A DNA stretch of 7,191 bases from Clostridia bacterium (GCA_900763035.1 CAAFIS010000244.1:1-7191); one strand, 5' to 3'. Positions 1 to 6,693 are shown, counted from the stretch's first letter. A program made the numbers and translations. The notes: generated from the letters alone by a model not told the origin.

Positions 1-672
1 GCTGACAAGGTGCGGACTGTGGCGCTCCAGTGCCGCGGCAAAACGGGACAGCCCCTCGCGCGACGTTTCGCCGCCGATCGCCTCGTTGACGATGTTGACC
101 TTGCCGCCGGTGACGCGCTGCAGCCGATCGGCGAACCGGGCAAAATACGTGTCGCGCACATACAGCGCCTCGCAGCCGGTGGAGATGCTGTCGCCGTAGA
201 CCATGTAGGTCAGCTCCTCGCCGGACAGCAGGCGGTCGATCGCCGCCTGCGGGCGGGCGGAGCGGAGCGCACAGGTGATGCCGCGCGCCTCGTCCTCGAC
301 CAAAACGTTCTCGCTATCCTCATAGATATAGCTGATGAAGACCGTGAAGGGATAGTTCCCCCAACGTCCGTGATACGGCTCGTGATCGAACACGTCCTGC
401 CCGAAGAACGGGCTTTGCGCAAAGTCGCGGATGCGGGAGCCGGGCAGGCGGCGGATGAGGCCCCGCTCCCCGTCCAGCTCGTAATCGACGCCGGGAACGA
501 ACGTGAGGCTCTCCACGCCCTCGAACATGACCTCGGCGAACACGGGGTTGGTGATATCGGCAAAGCCCTCGATCATGACCTCCGCCGTGTCCGACAGGAT
601 ATGCCGATAGCGCAGCTGCACCCAGTCCTCACCGGCCAAAACGAGGGATTCGCACGTTTGGATCCGTTTCAT
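1..672 (-). CDS. SGNH/GDSL-family hydrolase (probable carbohydrate esterase), 3' end beyond window
   Basis: The frame is open from ATG at 672 to the window edge, giving 224 residues with no stop. The start is fixed by a strong AAGGAGG ten bases upstream. Residues about 158-165 read VYGDSIST, the SGNH block I motif with Ser162 as presumed nucleophile. Residues 197-203 (NEAIGGE) fit block II with the oxyanion-hole glycine. Blocks III (GxND) and V (DxxH) would lie beyond the window. The first about 150 residues form a separate, probably beta-rich module before the catalytic domain. There is no signal peptide or membrane segment, so the enzyme probably works in the cytoplasm. SGNH enzymes of sugar-import loci commonly remove acetyl or other acyl groups from oligosaccharides. 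Its position directly behind a sugar permease, with coupled translation, supports that role. The exact substrate is unknown; a lipase or other esterase role is possible but less likely. Confidence 0.82.
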   Translation of the reverse strand, partial: MKRIQTCESLVLAGEDWVQLRYRHILSDTAEVMIEGFADITNPVFAEVMFEGVESLTFVPGVDYELDGERGLIRRLPGSRIRDFAQSPFFGQDVFDHEPYHGRWGNYPFTVFISYIYEDSENVLVEDEARGITCALRSARPQAAIDRLLSGEELTYMVYGDSISTGCEALYVRDTYFARFADRLQRVTGGKVNIVNEAIGGETSREGLSRFAAALERHSPHLVS

Positions 673-677
673 GTTTT

Positions 678-685
678 CCTCCTTA
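678..685 (-). promoter_or_regulatory. Ribosome binding site of the SGNH hydrolase overlapping the permease stop codon
   Basis: On the minus strand the permease stop TAA (685-683) runs straight into AAGGAGG (684-678), so stop and Shine-Dalgarno share bases. The ATG of the hydrolase follows at 672. This layout usually means translational coupling: ribosomes ending on the permease can re-initiate on the esterase. It ties the two proteins to one transcript. Confidence 0.8.
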
Positions 686-1609
686 TCCCACGACGCCGGA
701 GCGCTCGACGCTCTCGACGAAATAACGCTGCATGACGACGAACAGCAGGATCAGCGGCATGACCGCCATCAGCGCCGCCGTCGACTGGAAGTTCTTCGTG
801 ATGATCGGGTCGTACTGCGAGAAGGCCGAATAGGCCGGATAGTTGCGGAACACCTCCGCGAAGCCAGCGCCGGTGACGCTGTTCGACAGGCTGCCGAACG
901 CGCGGTCGTACAGGTTGACGAAGAACACGTCGTTCCACTGCCACACGAACGAGAACAGCGCCACCGTGACGATCACGGTCAACGCGCCGGGCAGCATCAC
1001 CTCAAGGAAGATGCGGAAATGCCCCGCGCCGTCGACCATGGCAGCCTCCTCCGTTTCCTTGGGCATGGAGGTGAAGAACTGACGGAACATATAGATGAAC
1101 AGACCGGAGCGGATACCCATGCCGGTGGCGGACATGAGCATCATCGGCCACTGTGAACCGATGAGCGACAGATCGCTCATATACATATAAGACGAGATCA
1201 TGGTCAGCTGCGGCGGGACGATCAGCGTCAGCAGCACGCAAACGAACATCAGCCGCCGCAGCGGGAATTTATAGCGCGCGAAGGCGTAGCCCGCCGCGAT
1301 ACAGGAGAACAGCTGCAGCAGGGTAGACAGCGTGCTGGTCCAGAAGCTGTTCCAGAACGCGCGGCCGTAATGCATGGCCTTGGCGGCGATCTCGATATTC
1401 GTGAAGGTGAAATGCTTGGGCAGCCAGAGCACGGAGCTGTCGTACAGATCCTGCGGCGACATGAACGCGCGGGCGAGCATCCCGATCGGCGAATAAAGGA
1501 TCACGAAAGCGAAGCCTAAGATGAACACCGCACGGATGACCGACCATCCGATCTTTTTGCCGCGCCGCTCCCATGTATACAGTGCGCGGCGCCCGGCGGA
1601 AGATATCAC
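683..1609 (-). CDS. Carbohydrate ABC transporter permease (MalG/CUT1 type), 5' end altered
   Basis: This is an inner permease subunit of a CUT1 sugar ABC importer. The frame holds about six hydrophobic segments. Counting from the GTG at 1609, they lie near residues 25-43, 87-108, 120-138, 150-175, 206-226 and 276-293. The EAA loop that docks on the ATPase is clear (EEAAMVDGAGHFRIF, then LPG). The C-terminus (RYFVESVERSGVVG) is typical. Permease-like sequence is recognisable from about 1585 (RALYTWERRGKK) to the TAA at 683. The 5' end is doubtful: upstream of about 1600-1619 the DNA belongs to a different gene in another frame. The GTG at 1609 and a TTG at 1669 are open in this frame, but neither has a visible ribosome binding site. 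Only a few native residues may be missing. The partner permease and the ATPase are not in the window. CUT1 systems need two permeases, and their ATPase is often encoded elsewhere. Confidence 0.85.
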   Translation of the reverse strand: MISSAGRRALYTWERRGKKIGWSVIRAVFILGFAFVILYSPIGMLARAFMSPQDLYDSSVLWLPKHFTFTNIEIAAKAMHYGRAFWNSFWTSTLSTLLQLFSCIAAGYAFARYKFPLRRLMFVCVLLTLIVPPQLTMISSYMYMSDLSLIGSQWPMMLMSATGMGIRSGLFIYMFRQFFTSMPKETEEAAMVDGAGHFRIFLEVMLPGALTVIVTVALFSFVWQWNDVFFVNLYDRAFGSLSNSVTGAGFAEVFRNYPAYSAFSQYDPIITKNFQSTAALMAVMPLILLFVVMQRYFVESVERSGVVG

Positions 1610-2765
1610 GATCCATAAGGGTGTGCTTCCCCGGTGTGAGATAGATGTACTGCGGCTCGTCCCCGCCAAGGGCGGTCACGTTCCAGCCAAGCCCGTAAGA
1701 AAAGCCGATCTGCCCGGCCTCGGCGAACGGCACGGCACCGTCCACGGTCAGCCGCCGCACGGAGAACGAGCCGGACTTATAGTTCTGTTTGAAGCGGAAC
1801 GCGAGCTGATAAAAGCCCGCCGTTCCCACGGTGAAGTCCCATTGCAGCCACTGGCCCTTCGCCGACCAGTTCTCGCCGCCGATCGTGTTCTGCAGGCTGC
1901 GGTACACGTCGTACGGCTGCGTGATGCAGGAGGAATAATCCGCGATCGAATACAGGATCGGATGGGATCTGCGCGCGGCATCCTCGCCCTCAAGGAACAC
2001 CGGCTCGGCCGAGATGCTCTCCGGCGTGCGGCCCTCAGCTTTATGTGCGGCCAGATATTCGGCATACGTCGGCGCCGTCTCCTCGCGGCCGAGCGTCATC
2101 CCGCCCAGCAGGAAGCCCTCCTGCACGCTCTCCAGCGTGAGGGCGTGCGTCCCGGCCGTCAGATAGAACTCGTAGCCGCCGTCGAGATATTCGTCCTTCG
2201 CGCACAGCCAAGCGGACATCCACTGCGACTGCTCCACCTGCACGGGGCGGTATTCGTTGCCCTGATCGTCGGAGAACGAGCGCTCGTCGCTGTCCTTCCA
2301 TGTGCGGGTGAGCGTCAGCCCCGCTGCCGAGGAGAACGGCAGCGCACCGTCGATGTACAGCGCACACGACAGGTCGATATCCTTACCGGGCAGCGGCCGG
2401 TACAGCACCTGCACCTGATACAGCCCCGTTTCCGGCACGTCCACCGTCAGCACGATGCTCTCGCCGTCCGCGATCTGCACCGCCGGACGGACGGTATCCC
2501 CGTCCGTGACGAACACGGCGCTCTGCCCGTCGGCCTTTTTGGCGGTGCCGATCGGCACATCCGCCGTCGCCGACGGGCGCACGGCATCGGCATGGCTCTG
2601 CCGATAGCGGCGATAGCCGCCCGCAAGGCCGGCCGAGACACGGCTGTCCGCGCCGGAGGCGGCCGCCGTTTCGGCCGCTGCCGCCTGCCCCGCAGCGCTG
2701 CACGGCACGCAAAGCGCGCCCAGCAGGACCGCTCCGGCCAAGACGAGAGAGCACAGCTTTTTCAA
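1269..2765 (-). CDS. Broken gene: N-terminal double carbohydrate-binding-like part of a large extracellular solute-binding protein
   Basis: The start is TTG at 2765, with AAGGAGGAG nine bases upstream and a signal peptide right after it (LKKLCSLVLAGAVLLGALCV). Residues 83-228 and 256-383 are two related beta-rich modules. Shared landmarks are VPETGLYQVQ / VGTAGFYQLA, YIDGALPF / VDGAVPF and FYLTAGTHALTLES / IYLTPGKHTL. From memory of the family, NTIGGENW, the QN and the RR..VDG..PF patterns match the front of about 950-residue Clostridia/Bacilli solute-binding proteins, which carry such modules ahead of a sugar-binding domain. Module 2 stops at HTL (codon ending 1617), where module 1 goes on with its last strand. 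The open frame then runs 115 codons, to 1269, through permease DNA in the wrong frame. That tail is not authentic protein. The binding domain is therefore missing. Confidence is high in the break and moderate in the family. Confidence 0.7.
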   Translation of the reverse strand: MKKLCSLVLAGAVLLGALCVPCSAAGQAAAAETAAASGADSRVSAGLAGGYRRYRQSHADAVRPSATADVPIGTAKKADGQSAVFVTDGDTVRPAVQIADGESIVLTVDVPETGLYQVQVLYRPLPGKDIDLSCALYIDGALPFSSAAGLTLTRTWKDSDERSFSDDQGNEYRPVQVEQSQWMSAWLCAKDEYLDGGYEFYLTAGTHALTLESVQEGFLLGGMTLGREETAPTYAEYLAAHKAEGRTPESISAEPVFLEGEDAARRSHPILYSIADYSSCITQPYDVYRSLQNTIGGENWSAKGQWLQWDFTVGTAGFYQLAFRFKQNYKSGSFSVRRLTVDGAVPFAEAGQIGFSYGLGWNVTALGGDEPQYIYLTPGKHTLMDRDIFRRAPRTVYMGAARQKDRMVGHPCGVHLRLRFRDPLFADRDARPRVHVAAGSVRQLRALAAQAFHLHEYRDRRQGHALRPRVLEQLLDQHAVYPAAAVLLYRGGLRLRAL

Positions 2766-2774
2766 TCGGGATCT

Positions 2775-2781
2775 CCTCCTT
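2775..2781 (-). promoter_or_regulatory. Ribosome binding site selecting a TTG start at 2765
   Basis: AAGGAGG on the minus strand lies nine bases before TTG at 2765, directly ahead of a classical signal peptide. The upstream in-frame ATG at 2867 can be rejected: the residues it would add are basic, non-hydrophobic, and come from the tail of the preceding gene and the hairpin. Confidence 0.75.
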
Positions 2782-2789
2782 AAAGCAAG

Positions 2790-2815
2790 GCGGCGGGGAG
2801 GGGTCTCCCCGCCGC
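2790..2815 (-). terminator. Perfect 11-bp GC stem-loop between binding-protein tail and next gene
   Basis: The minus strand reads GCGGCGGGGAG, a four-base loop (ACCC), then the exact complement CTCCCCGCCGC. A weak T-rich stretch follows (CTTGCTTT). The hairpin begins 15 bases after the TGA of the solute-binding-protein tail and ends 25 bases before the TTG of the next gene. It could be a leaky terminator, or an RNA-stabilising hairpin of the kind often found behind binding-protein genes that must be made in excess over their permeases. The poor T-run favours partial rather than complete termination. Confidence 0.5.
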
Positions 2816-2829
2816 GCAGATCTGATCGG

Positions 2830-3048
2830 TCACTTCGACCCGTCGGGCAGCATCTTTTCCAGTGCATCCTCGATCACGGGCTTGACGCGTTCGATCACCG
2901 AACGCGGCTCCTCGCCGTCCTGTACGGCGGAGAAGACCTTGCTCACCAAAACCTGTTTGATGTCGGTGTCGGTGATGTTGAGCATCTTGTCGACGTTATC
3001 GTCCAGCAGGAAATCGAAATAGAACTCCGCCTCTTGACGAGCTTCGAC
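2830..3048 (-). pseudogene. C-terminal fragment of an extracellular solute-binding protein (sugar ABC transporter)
   Basis: This frame is open from 3048 (after an in-frame TAA at 3051-3049) to TGA at 2832-2830, and has no start or ribosome binding site of its own. It encodes about 71 residues, including EAEFYFDFLLDDNVDKML, then DTDIKQVLVSKVFSAVQDG, EEPRSVIERV and a final ALEKMLPDGSK. The amphipathic helices, a short glycine turn (DGEEPRSVIERV) and a charged last helix resemble the end of family 1 sugar-binding proteins. The call rests on that pattern only. The upstream DNA encodes a different protein in another frame, so roughly 350 or more residues of this protein are absent. The stop, spacing and hairpin downstream look like a natural gene end. 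It could instead be an unrelated alpha-helical tail. Confidence 0.55.
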
Positions 3049-4169
3049 TTATCGGCGCTGCGGATAGTGAAATACGATTTGACGAAATCGTTTTCCATTT
3101 CGGCATTGAGCACGGCGTCCGCGTCGGCAGCTTCCAAATGCATCTGATCCGGCGTGACCTTGTTGGTCGTGACCGGCTGAAGGTCGAGACCTGCCGCCTC
3201 GGCGTTATACTCGATGTTGCCGATAGCCGGGAAAGGCATCGTGCTCGTTTCATAGGATACGCGCAGATACAGATAACCGTCCGCCTTGGAGAGGGATCCG
3301 TAATGCTCGCACTGATATGTTTCGCCCCATGCCGTTCCGCCCGCTTTGGCCCCCTGCACGGTCGCGGGGAACAGCAGCTCCCAGTTCTGGCCGTCTTTGG
3401 AGGCATAGAACTCGGTCTTGCCGGCCCACGCGCAATCGACGGTATGGAAATTATAGTTCACGATCGGGCCGTCGGCCTTGACCGTCAGCGAGCCGTTGAT
3501 CCTCGTCCCGGCAGCATCACGGATCGTGTAGTAACCGGCTGCGATATTCTCGGACTCGACCCCGACCACGGCGCCGTCGGCCGCATCGATCGTCATCTTA
3601 TCCGGGGCAACGGTGTTTTTATAGCTTTCGGGTCTGGCGGAGCTGGCCGTGGTCACCCGTATCGCACGGATCGCCGGGAAATTGACGATGCCGCCGTCGG
3701 GCTTGAACGTGATCCGCACATAGCGGAAGGTCTGTTTTTTCGGCACGCAATACTGATCGATGTAAGAGGCGCCCCAGCCGGGGTTCGGATGAGCCGAAAC
3801 GACCTCTTTGGTCAGCGACGGCTTTTTCCACGACTTGGTATCCACCGAAAAATGGACATTGATCTTGCCGCCCCAGTCGATGTCACTGGCCAGAGCCTCC
3901 ATACTGAAGCTGCGCAGCTCATCCGGCAGCTTCCAGATCAGCGTGCCCTCCACGCGTGCACCGTCCTTGACGAAGGCATAATAGTCGCCCTCGACCTTCT
4001 GCAGCGTACCTTCGCTCTCCGCCGTGGCCTGCGTCGGGAGCAGCGTGATGTCATAGGTCCGTTCTCCTTTTTCCTCCGCCGTGGCGAAGAACGGTGAAAC
4101 GGCCAGCGTGGTCACGAGCAGCACCGCCGCCGCGAACAGACTGAGCCATTTGCGCAGGTTTTTCTTCAT
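2943..4169 (-). CDS. Secreted protein with tandem discoidin-like repeats, broken in the third repeat
   Basis: The start is ATG at 4169, with AAAGGA about ten bases upstream. Residues 1-31 are a signal peptide with likely cleavage near FATA-EEK. Two full repeats follow, about 36-175 and 185-325, and a third begins near 336. Repeats 1 and 2 share YYAFVKDGARVEGTL / YYTIRDAAGTRINGSL, a middle strand KINVHFSVDTKSW / KTEFYASKDGQNW, and a final FRYVRITF...FPAIRAI / YLYLRVSY...FPAIGNI. The SxDxxxW and YxRxxF elements recall F5/8 type C (discoidin) carbohydrate-binding folds, though no exact family is claimed. Repeat 3 (TPDQMHLEAAD...YFTIRSADKSKLV) ends at residue 378 (base 3036). From there to 2943 the frame reads low-quality sequence (RRSSISISCW), because the DNA now encodes another protein in a different frame. 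The native C-terminus is therefore missing. The likely role is surface binding of a polysaccharide. Confidence 0.72.
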   Translation of the reverse strand: MKKNLRKWLSLFAAAVLLVTTLAVSPFFATAEEKGERTYDITLLPTQATAESEGTLQKVEGDYYAFVKDGARVEGTLIWKLPDELRSFSMEALASDIDWGGKINVHFSVDTKSWKKPSLTKEVVSAHPNPGWGASYIDQYCVPKKQTFRYVRITFKPDGGIVNFPAIRAIRVTTASSARPESYKNTVAPDKMTIDAADGAVVGVESENIAAGYYTIRDAAGTRINGSLTVKADGPIVNYNFHTVDCAWAGKTEFYASKDGQNWELLFPATVQGAKAGGTAWGETYQCEHYGSLSKADGYLYLRVSYETSTMPFPAIGNIEYNAEAAGLDLQPVTTNKVTPDQMHLEAADADAVLNAEMENDFVKSYFTIRSADKSKLVKRRSSISISCWTITSTRCSTSPTPTSNRFW

Positions 4170-4195
4170 TCGTCGATCATCCTTTCTTCCGGTCG

Positions 4196-4223
4196 CCCCG
4201 GCGGCCGCTCACGGCCGCCGGGG
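4196..4223 (-). other. Perfect 12-bp GC stem-loop in the 131-bp intergenic gap
   Basis: The minus strand reads CCCCGGCGGCCG, loop TGAG, then the exact complement CGGCCGCCGGGG. No T-run follows (CGACCGGAAG), so it does not look like an intrinsic terminator. It ends 26 bases before the ATG at 4169, almost the same distance as the other hairpin keeps from its own downstream start. A transcript-stabilising, processing or translation-tuning element is possible. The rest of the gap (4170-4300) holds only the ribosome binding site, and I see no promoter there. Confidence 0.6.
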
Positions 4224-4300
4224 TCCCGATCGTTCATGTGGGTGCCATGCCAAAGGGTGGGGAATGCCGGATGTTCGCCTGAGTTTTTGCTGCCTTGCGG

Positions 4301-6646
4301 TCAATATTTCACCGCGCCGTAGAACGGTGCGCTGAACGTCGAGCCGTTGATGTCCTTGCCGCCGTTGTTCGCGATGTTCGACGCGCCGTCGATCTTGGCC
4401 GTGGGCGTGAACGCCGCGATCATCTTCGCGCGGTCTTTGTAATCGGTGCAGGAGGCGTTTTGGAACTTCGGATCGTCCGTCTTGGTGCCGCTGAACGTCA
4501 CGCCGTCGATCGTCGTTTCCTTCGCGCCGCCGGTGAGGACGTTGTTGACGAACTTGATGTTCTTATAGCCCTTGTGATCCTTGCCGGTCGCGGCCGTGAT
4601 CTTGGCGTTGCCGCTGATGATGTTGTTGGTGAAGGTGATGTTCTCGGTCGAACCGCCGAAGGTATACAGCAGCACGCGCCCGTCGTCCGGGATGATGAAG
4701 GTGTTGTTGTAGATCTCGGTCTTGGCCGTCACGTTCGTCGTCATCAGCACGGCCTGCCCGTTCTTGCGCGTGGCATCGTTGACGGAAAGGTTGAAGCGGA
4801 CGACATGGTCCTTACTGACCTTGTGACCGTCGGCGGTATCGCACATCAGCAGGAAGCCGCCCTCGTTATTGTGGCTGTAGTTATACTGGACGATCGTGCC
4901 GTTCTCGGCGCAGTCGATGTCGAAGCCCTCGCCGTCCGCGCCGTTCTGGGTGATCGGCAGCTTGGTGTAGCCGACCTCGTTATACTGCACGGTGGTCTTG
5001 TTGGTGTTGATCGTCCACAGGCCGGCGCAGGCCGTCTGATCCTTGAAGGATTTCTTGGTGGAGAACGCATTGTACATCACGTTGCGCTCGATCACCGTGT
5101 CGCGGCCGCCGATGACGAGGATGCCGTCGCCCTGCGGGCCGTCGACGGTATTTCCGGTGATCTTCAGGCCCTCGTAAGGCCACCAGCCGTCGTTATCGTT
5201 TTTGTACAGCGAGGAGGACTGGCCCCAGCCGAAGCCGTAGCGGTCCGCCCACGAGGTGGCACAGAAGATCGCCGTGCGCGCCGTGTTCTTGACGGTGTTG
5301 TTCTGGATCAGCAGCCCTTCGAACCACGTCGGCGCAGAGCCGCCGGTGCTGGCCACGATGCCGCCGTTTTTGTACTGGAAGTCTGCGGCCGAGGTCTGCA
5401 CATCATGCACGTAGTTGTTCTGGACGATGACGCCCTTGTTGGCACCGGTGTGCGTGGGCGTGATCGCGATGCCCTGCAGGCCGTTGGGGTTGGTGACCTC
5501 CAAATTTTCGACGGTGATGTAGTCGCACTTGATCGTGACGGCCGTGCCGCCGCGCGCCGAGATCTTGGCCTTCGCGCTGCCGCCGTAGGTGCCGACGGTG
5601 ACACGGTCCTTCGCCTCGCCGTAGCCCTTGATCGTGACGCTGCCGTTGAAGGACGCGCCGGACTTGAACAGGATCTTATCGCCCGGCTGGAAATACTTCT
5701 TGCTGACCTTGGACAGGGTCTTGAAGGCCTTGGCCTCGCTCATGCCGTCGTTGCTGTCCTTGCCGTTTTTCGGGTCGACATAGAACGTAGCGGAGGCACG
5801 GTCCTCAAGGAACCGATCCGGATCGTTCATTTTGCCGATGTTGTTGATCCGCAGGCGGCCGATGTTCGGGTTGTAGCTGGCGTCTTCTTTGTTGGCCGCT
5901 TTCTTGAATTTGATCTTCAGGTACTTGTTCGCCTTATCGATGCCGGTGTAGCGATAGGTGCGGATATACCAGCCGCTGCCCATGTCGACGTCCGCATCCT
6001 TCTTTGCGGTCAGAGTCGTCCACGTCTTGTTGTCTTTGGACACGAGCACGTCGAAGCCGTCCGTGACCTTGTTGTTGATCTTTTCGGACGTGACGTAGGC
6101 AACGATGCCGACCTCGGTGATGCCACTGTCCAGCTTATACGTGAACCACGAATCCTTGGCCTCCGTCGTGGTCTTGATCACGCGGGAGGCGTCGCCGGTG
6201 AAGAACTCGGCCTGGTTGCTGTCGAACTGCAGCTCAGTGCCGCGCTCGAACGTCTTTTTCCAATCGTCCAGATCGTCATCAAGGAAGATGACGCCGCTCT
6301 GGCGGTCGGTGCAGGTGCCGTCGGCATTGCGGGTGAACGACGCCTTGACGACGTTGCCGCTGCCGCCGGCGTTGTTGCCGGAGCCGCTGCCGCTGTTATT
6401 TTTCCCGCCGGCATTGTTGCCGGTGCCGGTGGGATCGGCCGACGTATCGCCGGACGGGTCGGTGCCGGAGTTATCGCCGCCGGGGCCCGGCGGGACGATG
6501 CTCTGGTCGCCGGAGGGGTTCGGCACGTCGCTGCCGCCGGAGGAGCCGGACGTGTCCGGCTTCTTGCCGCAGGCGGCAAGCAGCATGGTCAGGCTGAGCA
6601 GCAGGCTGACGGCCGCCATGCCCAGCTTCGCGGTCTTTTTCTTCAT
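4301..6646 (-). CDS. Surface lipoprotein with discoidin-like domain and right-handed parallel beta-helix
   Basis: This is a 781-residue protein starting at ATG 6646, with AGGAG nine bases upstream. Residues 1-26 are a lipoprotein signal with lipobox LAAC (Cys26), so it is anchored to the outer face of the membrane. Residues 30-98 are a Gly/Ser/Asn/Pro/Asp linker. Residues about 115-275 look like an F5/8 type C domain (FDVLVSKDNKTW, then YIRTYRYTG, YLKIKFKK, ending IGRLRINNI). A DUF1565-like entry motif follows at 287-310 (TFYVDPKNGKDSNDG...AFKTL), then a long parallel beta-helix to the end. Its Asn ladder is plain: QNNYVHD, QNNTVKN, TGNTVDG, ERNVMYN, QYNEVGY, QYNYSHN, RFNLSVN, YNNTF, TNNII. 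The acidic patch EGFDIDCAENG is a candidate active-site or metal region. Such helices include polysaccharide lyases and glycosidases, and the substrate cannot be assigned. The neighbouring partial gene is a paralogue. Confidence 0.85.
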   Translation of the reverse strand: MKKKTAKLGMAAVSLLLSLTMLLAACGKKPDTSGSSGGSDVPNPSGDQSIVPPGPGGDNSGTDPSGDTSADPTGTGNNAGGKNNSGSGSGNNAGGSGNVVKASFTRNADGTCTDRQSGVIFLDDDLDDWKKTFERGTELQFDSNQAEFFTGDASRVIKTTTEAKDSWFTYKLDSGITEVGIVAYVTSEKINNKVTDGFDVLVSKDNKTWTTLTAKKDADVDMGSGWYIRTYRYTGIDKANKYLKIKFKKAANKEDASYNPNIGRLRINNIGKMNDPDRFLEDRASATFYVDPKNGKDSNDGMSEAKAFKTLSKVSKKYFQPGDKILFKSGASFNGSVTIKGYGEAKDRVTVGTYGGSAKAKISARGGTAVTIKCDYITVENLEVTNPNGLQGIAITPTHTGANKGVIVQNNYVHDVQTSAADFQYKNGGIVASTGGSAPTWFEGLLIQNNTVKNTARTAIFCATSWADRYGFGWGQSSSLYKNDNDGWWPYEGLKITGNTVDGPQGDGILVIGGRDTVIERNVMYNAFSTKKSFKDQTACAGLWTINTNKTTVQYNEVGYTKLPITQNGADGEGFDIDCAENGTIVQYNYSHNNEGGFLLMCDTADGHKVSKDHVVRFNLSVNDATRKNGQAVLMTTNVTAKTEIYNNTFIIPDDGRVLLYTFGGSTENITFTNNIISGNAKITAATGKDHKGYKNIKFVNNVLTGGAKETTIDGVTFSGTKTDDPKFQNASCTDYKDRAKMIAAFTPTAKIDGASNIANNGGKDINGSTFSAPFYGAVKY
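6353..6559 (-). repeat. Low-complexity linker-coding stretch of the lipoprotein
   Basis: This stretch encodes residues 30-98, dominated by Gly, Ser, Asn, Pro and Asp. It contains imperfect DNA repeats: an 18-base element (6363-6380) recurs 42 bases away (6405-6422) with a single difference and encodes the repeated GNNAGG. Such flexible linkers space a surface enzyme from its lipid anchor. Being repetitive, the stretch may vary in length between strains. Confidence 0.7.
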
Positions 6647-6655
6647 GATGTCACG

Positions 6656-6660
6656 CTCCT
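6656..6660 (-). promoter_or_regulatory. Ribosome binding site of the beta-helix lipoprotein
   Basis: AGGAG on the minus strand lies nine bases before ATG at 6646. The whole 47-bp gap from the preceding stop (6694) contains no hairpin or promoter-like pair, so co-transcription with the upstream beta-helix gene is likely. Confidence 0.65.
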
Positions 6661-6693
6661 ATCTGTTTTTCGGGATGTGTCGGATCTTGCCGT

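Noticed and set aside
10..735. A plus-strand open frame at the left edge
   Set aside because: It is antisense to the SGNH hydrolase, whose minus-strand frame shows the GDS motif and a strong ribosome binding site.
1610..1669. TTG at 1669 as the permease start
   Set aside because: This stretch is the coding sequence of the module-bearing protein in another frame, and no ribosome binding site precedes it.
1521..2783. A 420-codon plus-strand open frame
   Set aside because: It is rich in Arg, His and Ala without recognisable motifs, and runs antisense to the module-bearing protein across the join into the permease.
2766..2867. Upstream ATG at 2867 as the start of the module-bearing protein
   Set aside because: It would translate the previous gene's tail and the GC hairpin as a basic leader in front of a signal peptide. 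The TTG at 2765 has the ribosome binding site.
1269..3036. Programmed ribosomal frameshifting as the cause of the two frame breaks
   Set aside because: No slippery heptamer is evident at either site. The proteins on the two sides are unrelated and each lacks a large part, which frameshifting would not explain.
3138..4097. A 319-codon plus-strand open frame
   Set aside because: It is antisense to the repeat protein and has no motif or plausible start context. The minus frame has a signal peptide and internal repeats.
6353..6559. CRISPR or minisatellite array in the repetitive GC stretch
   Set aside because: The repeats are short, imperfect and in frame, and encode a Gly/Ser/Asn linker. There are no regular spacers.
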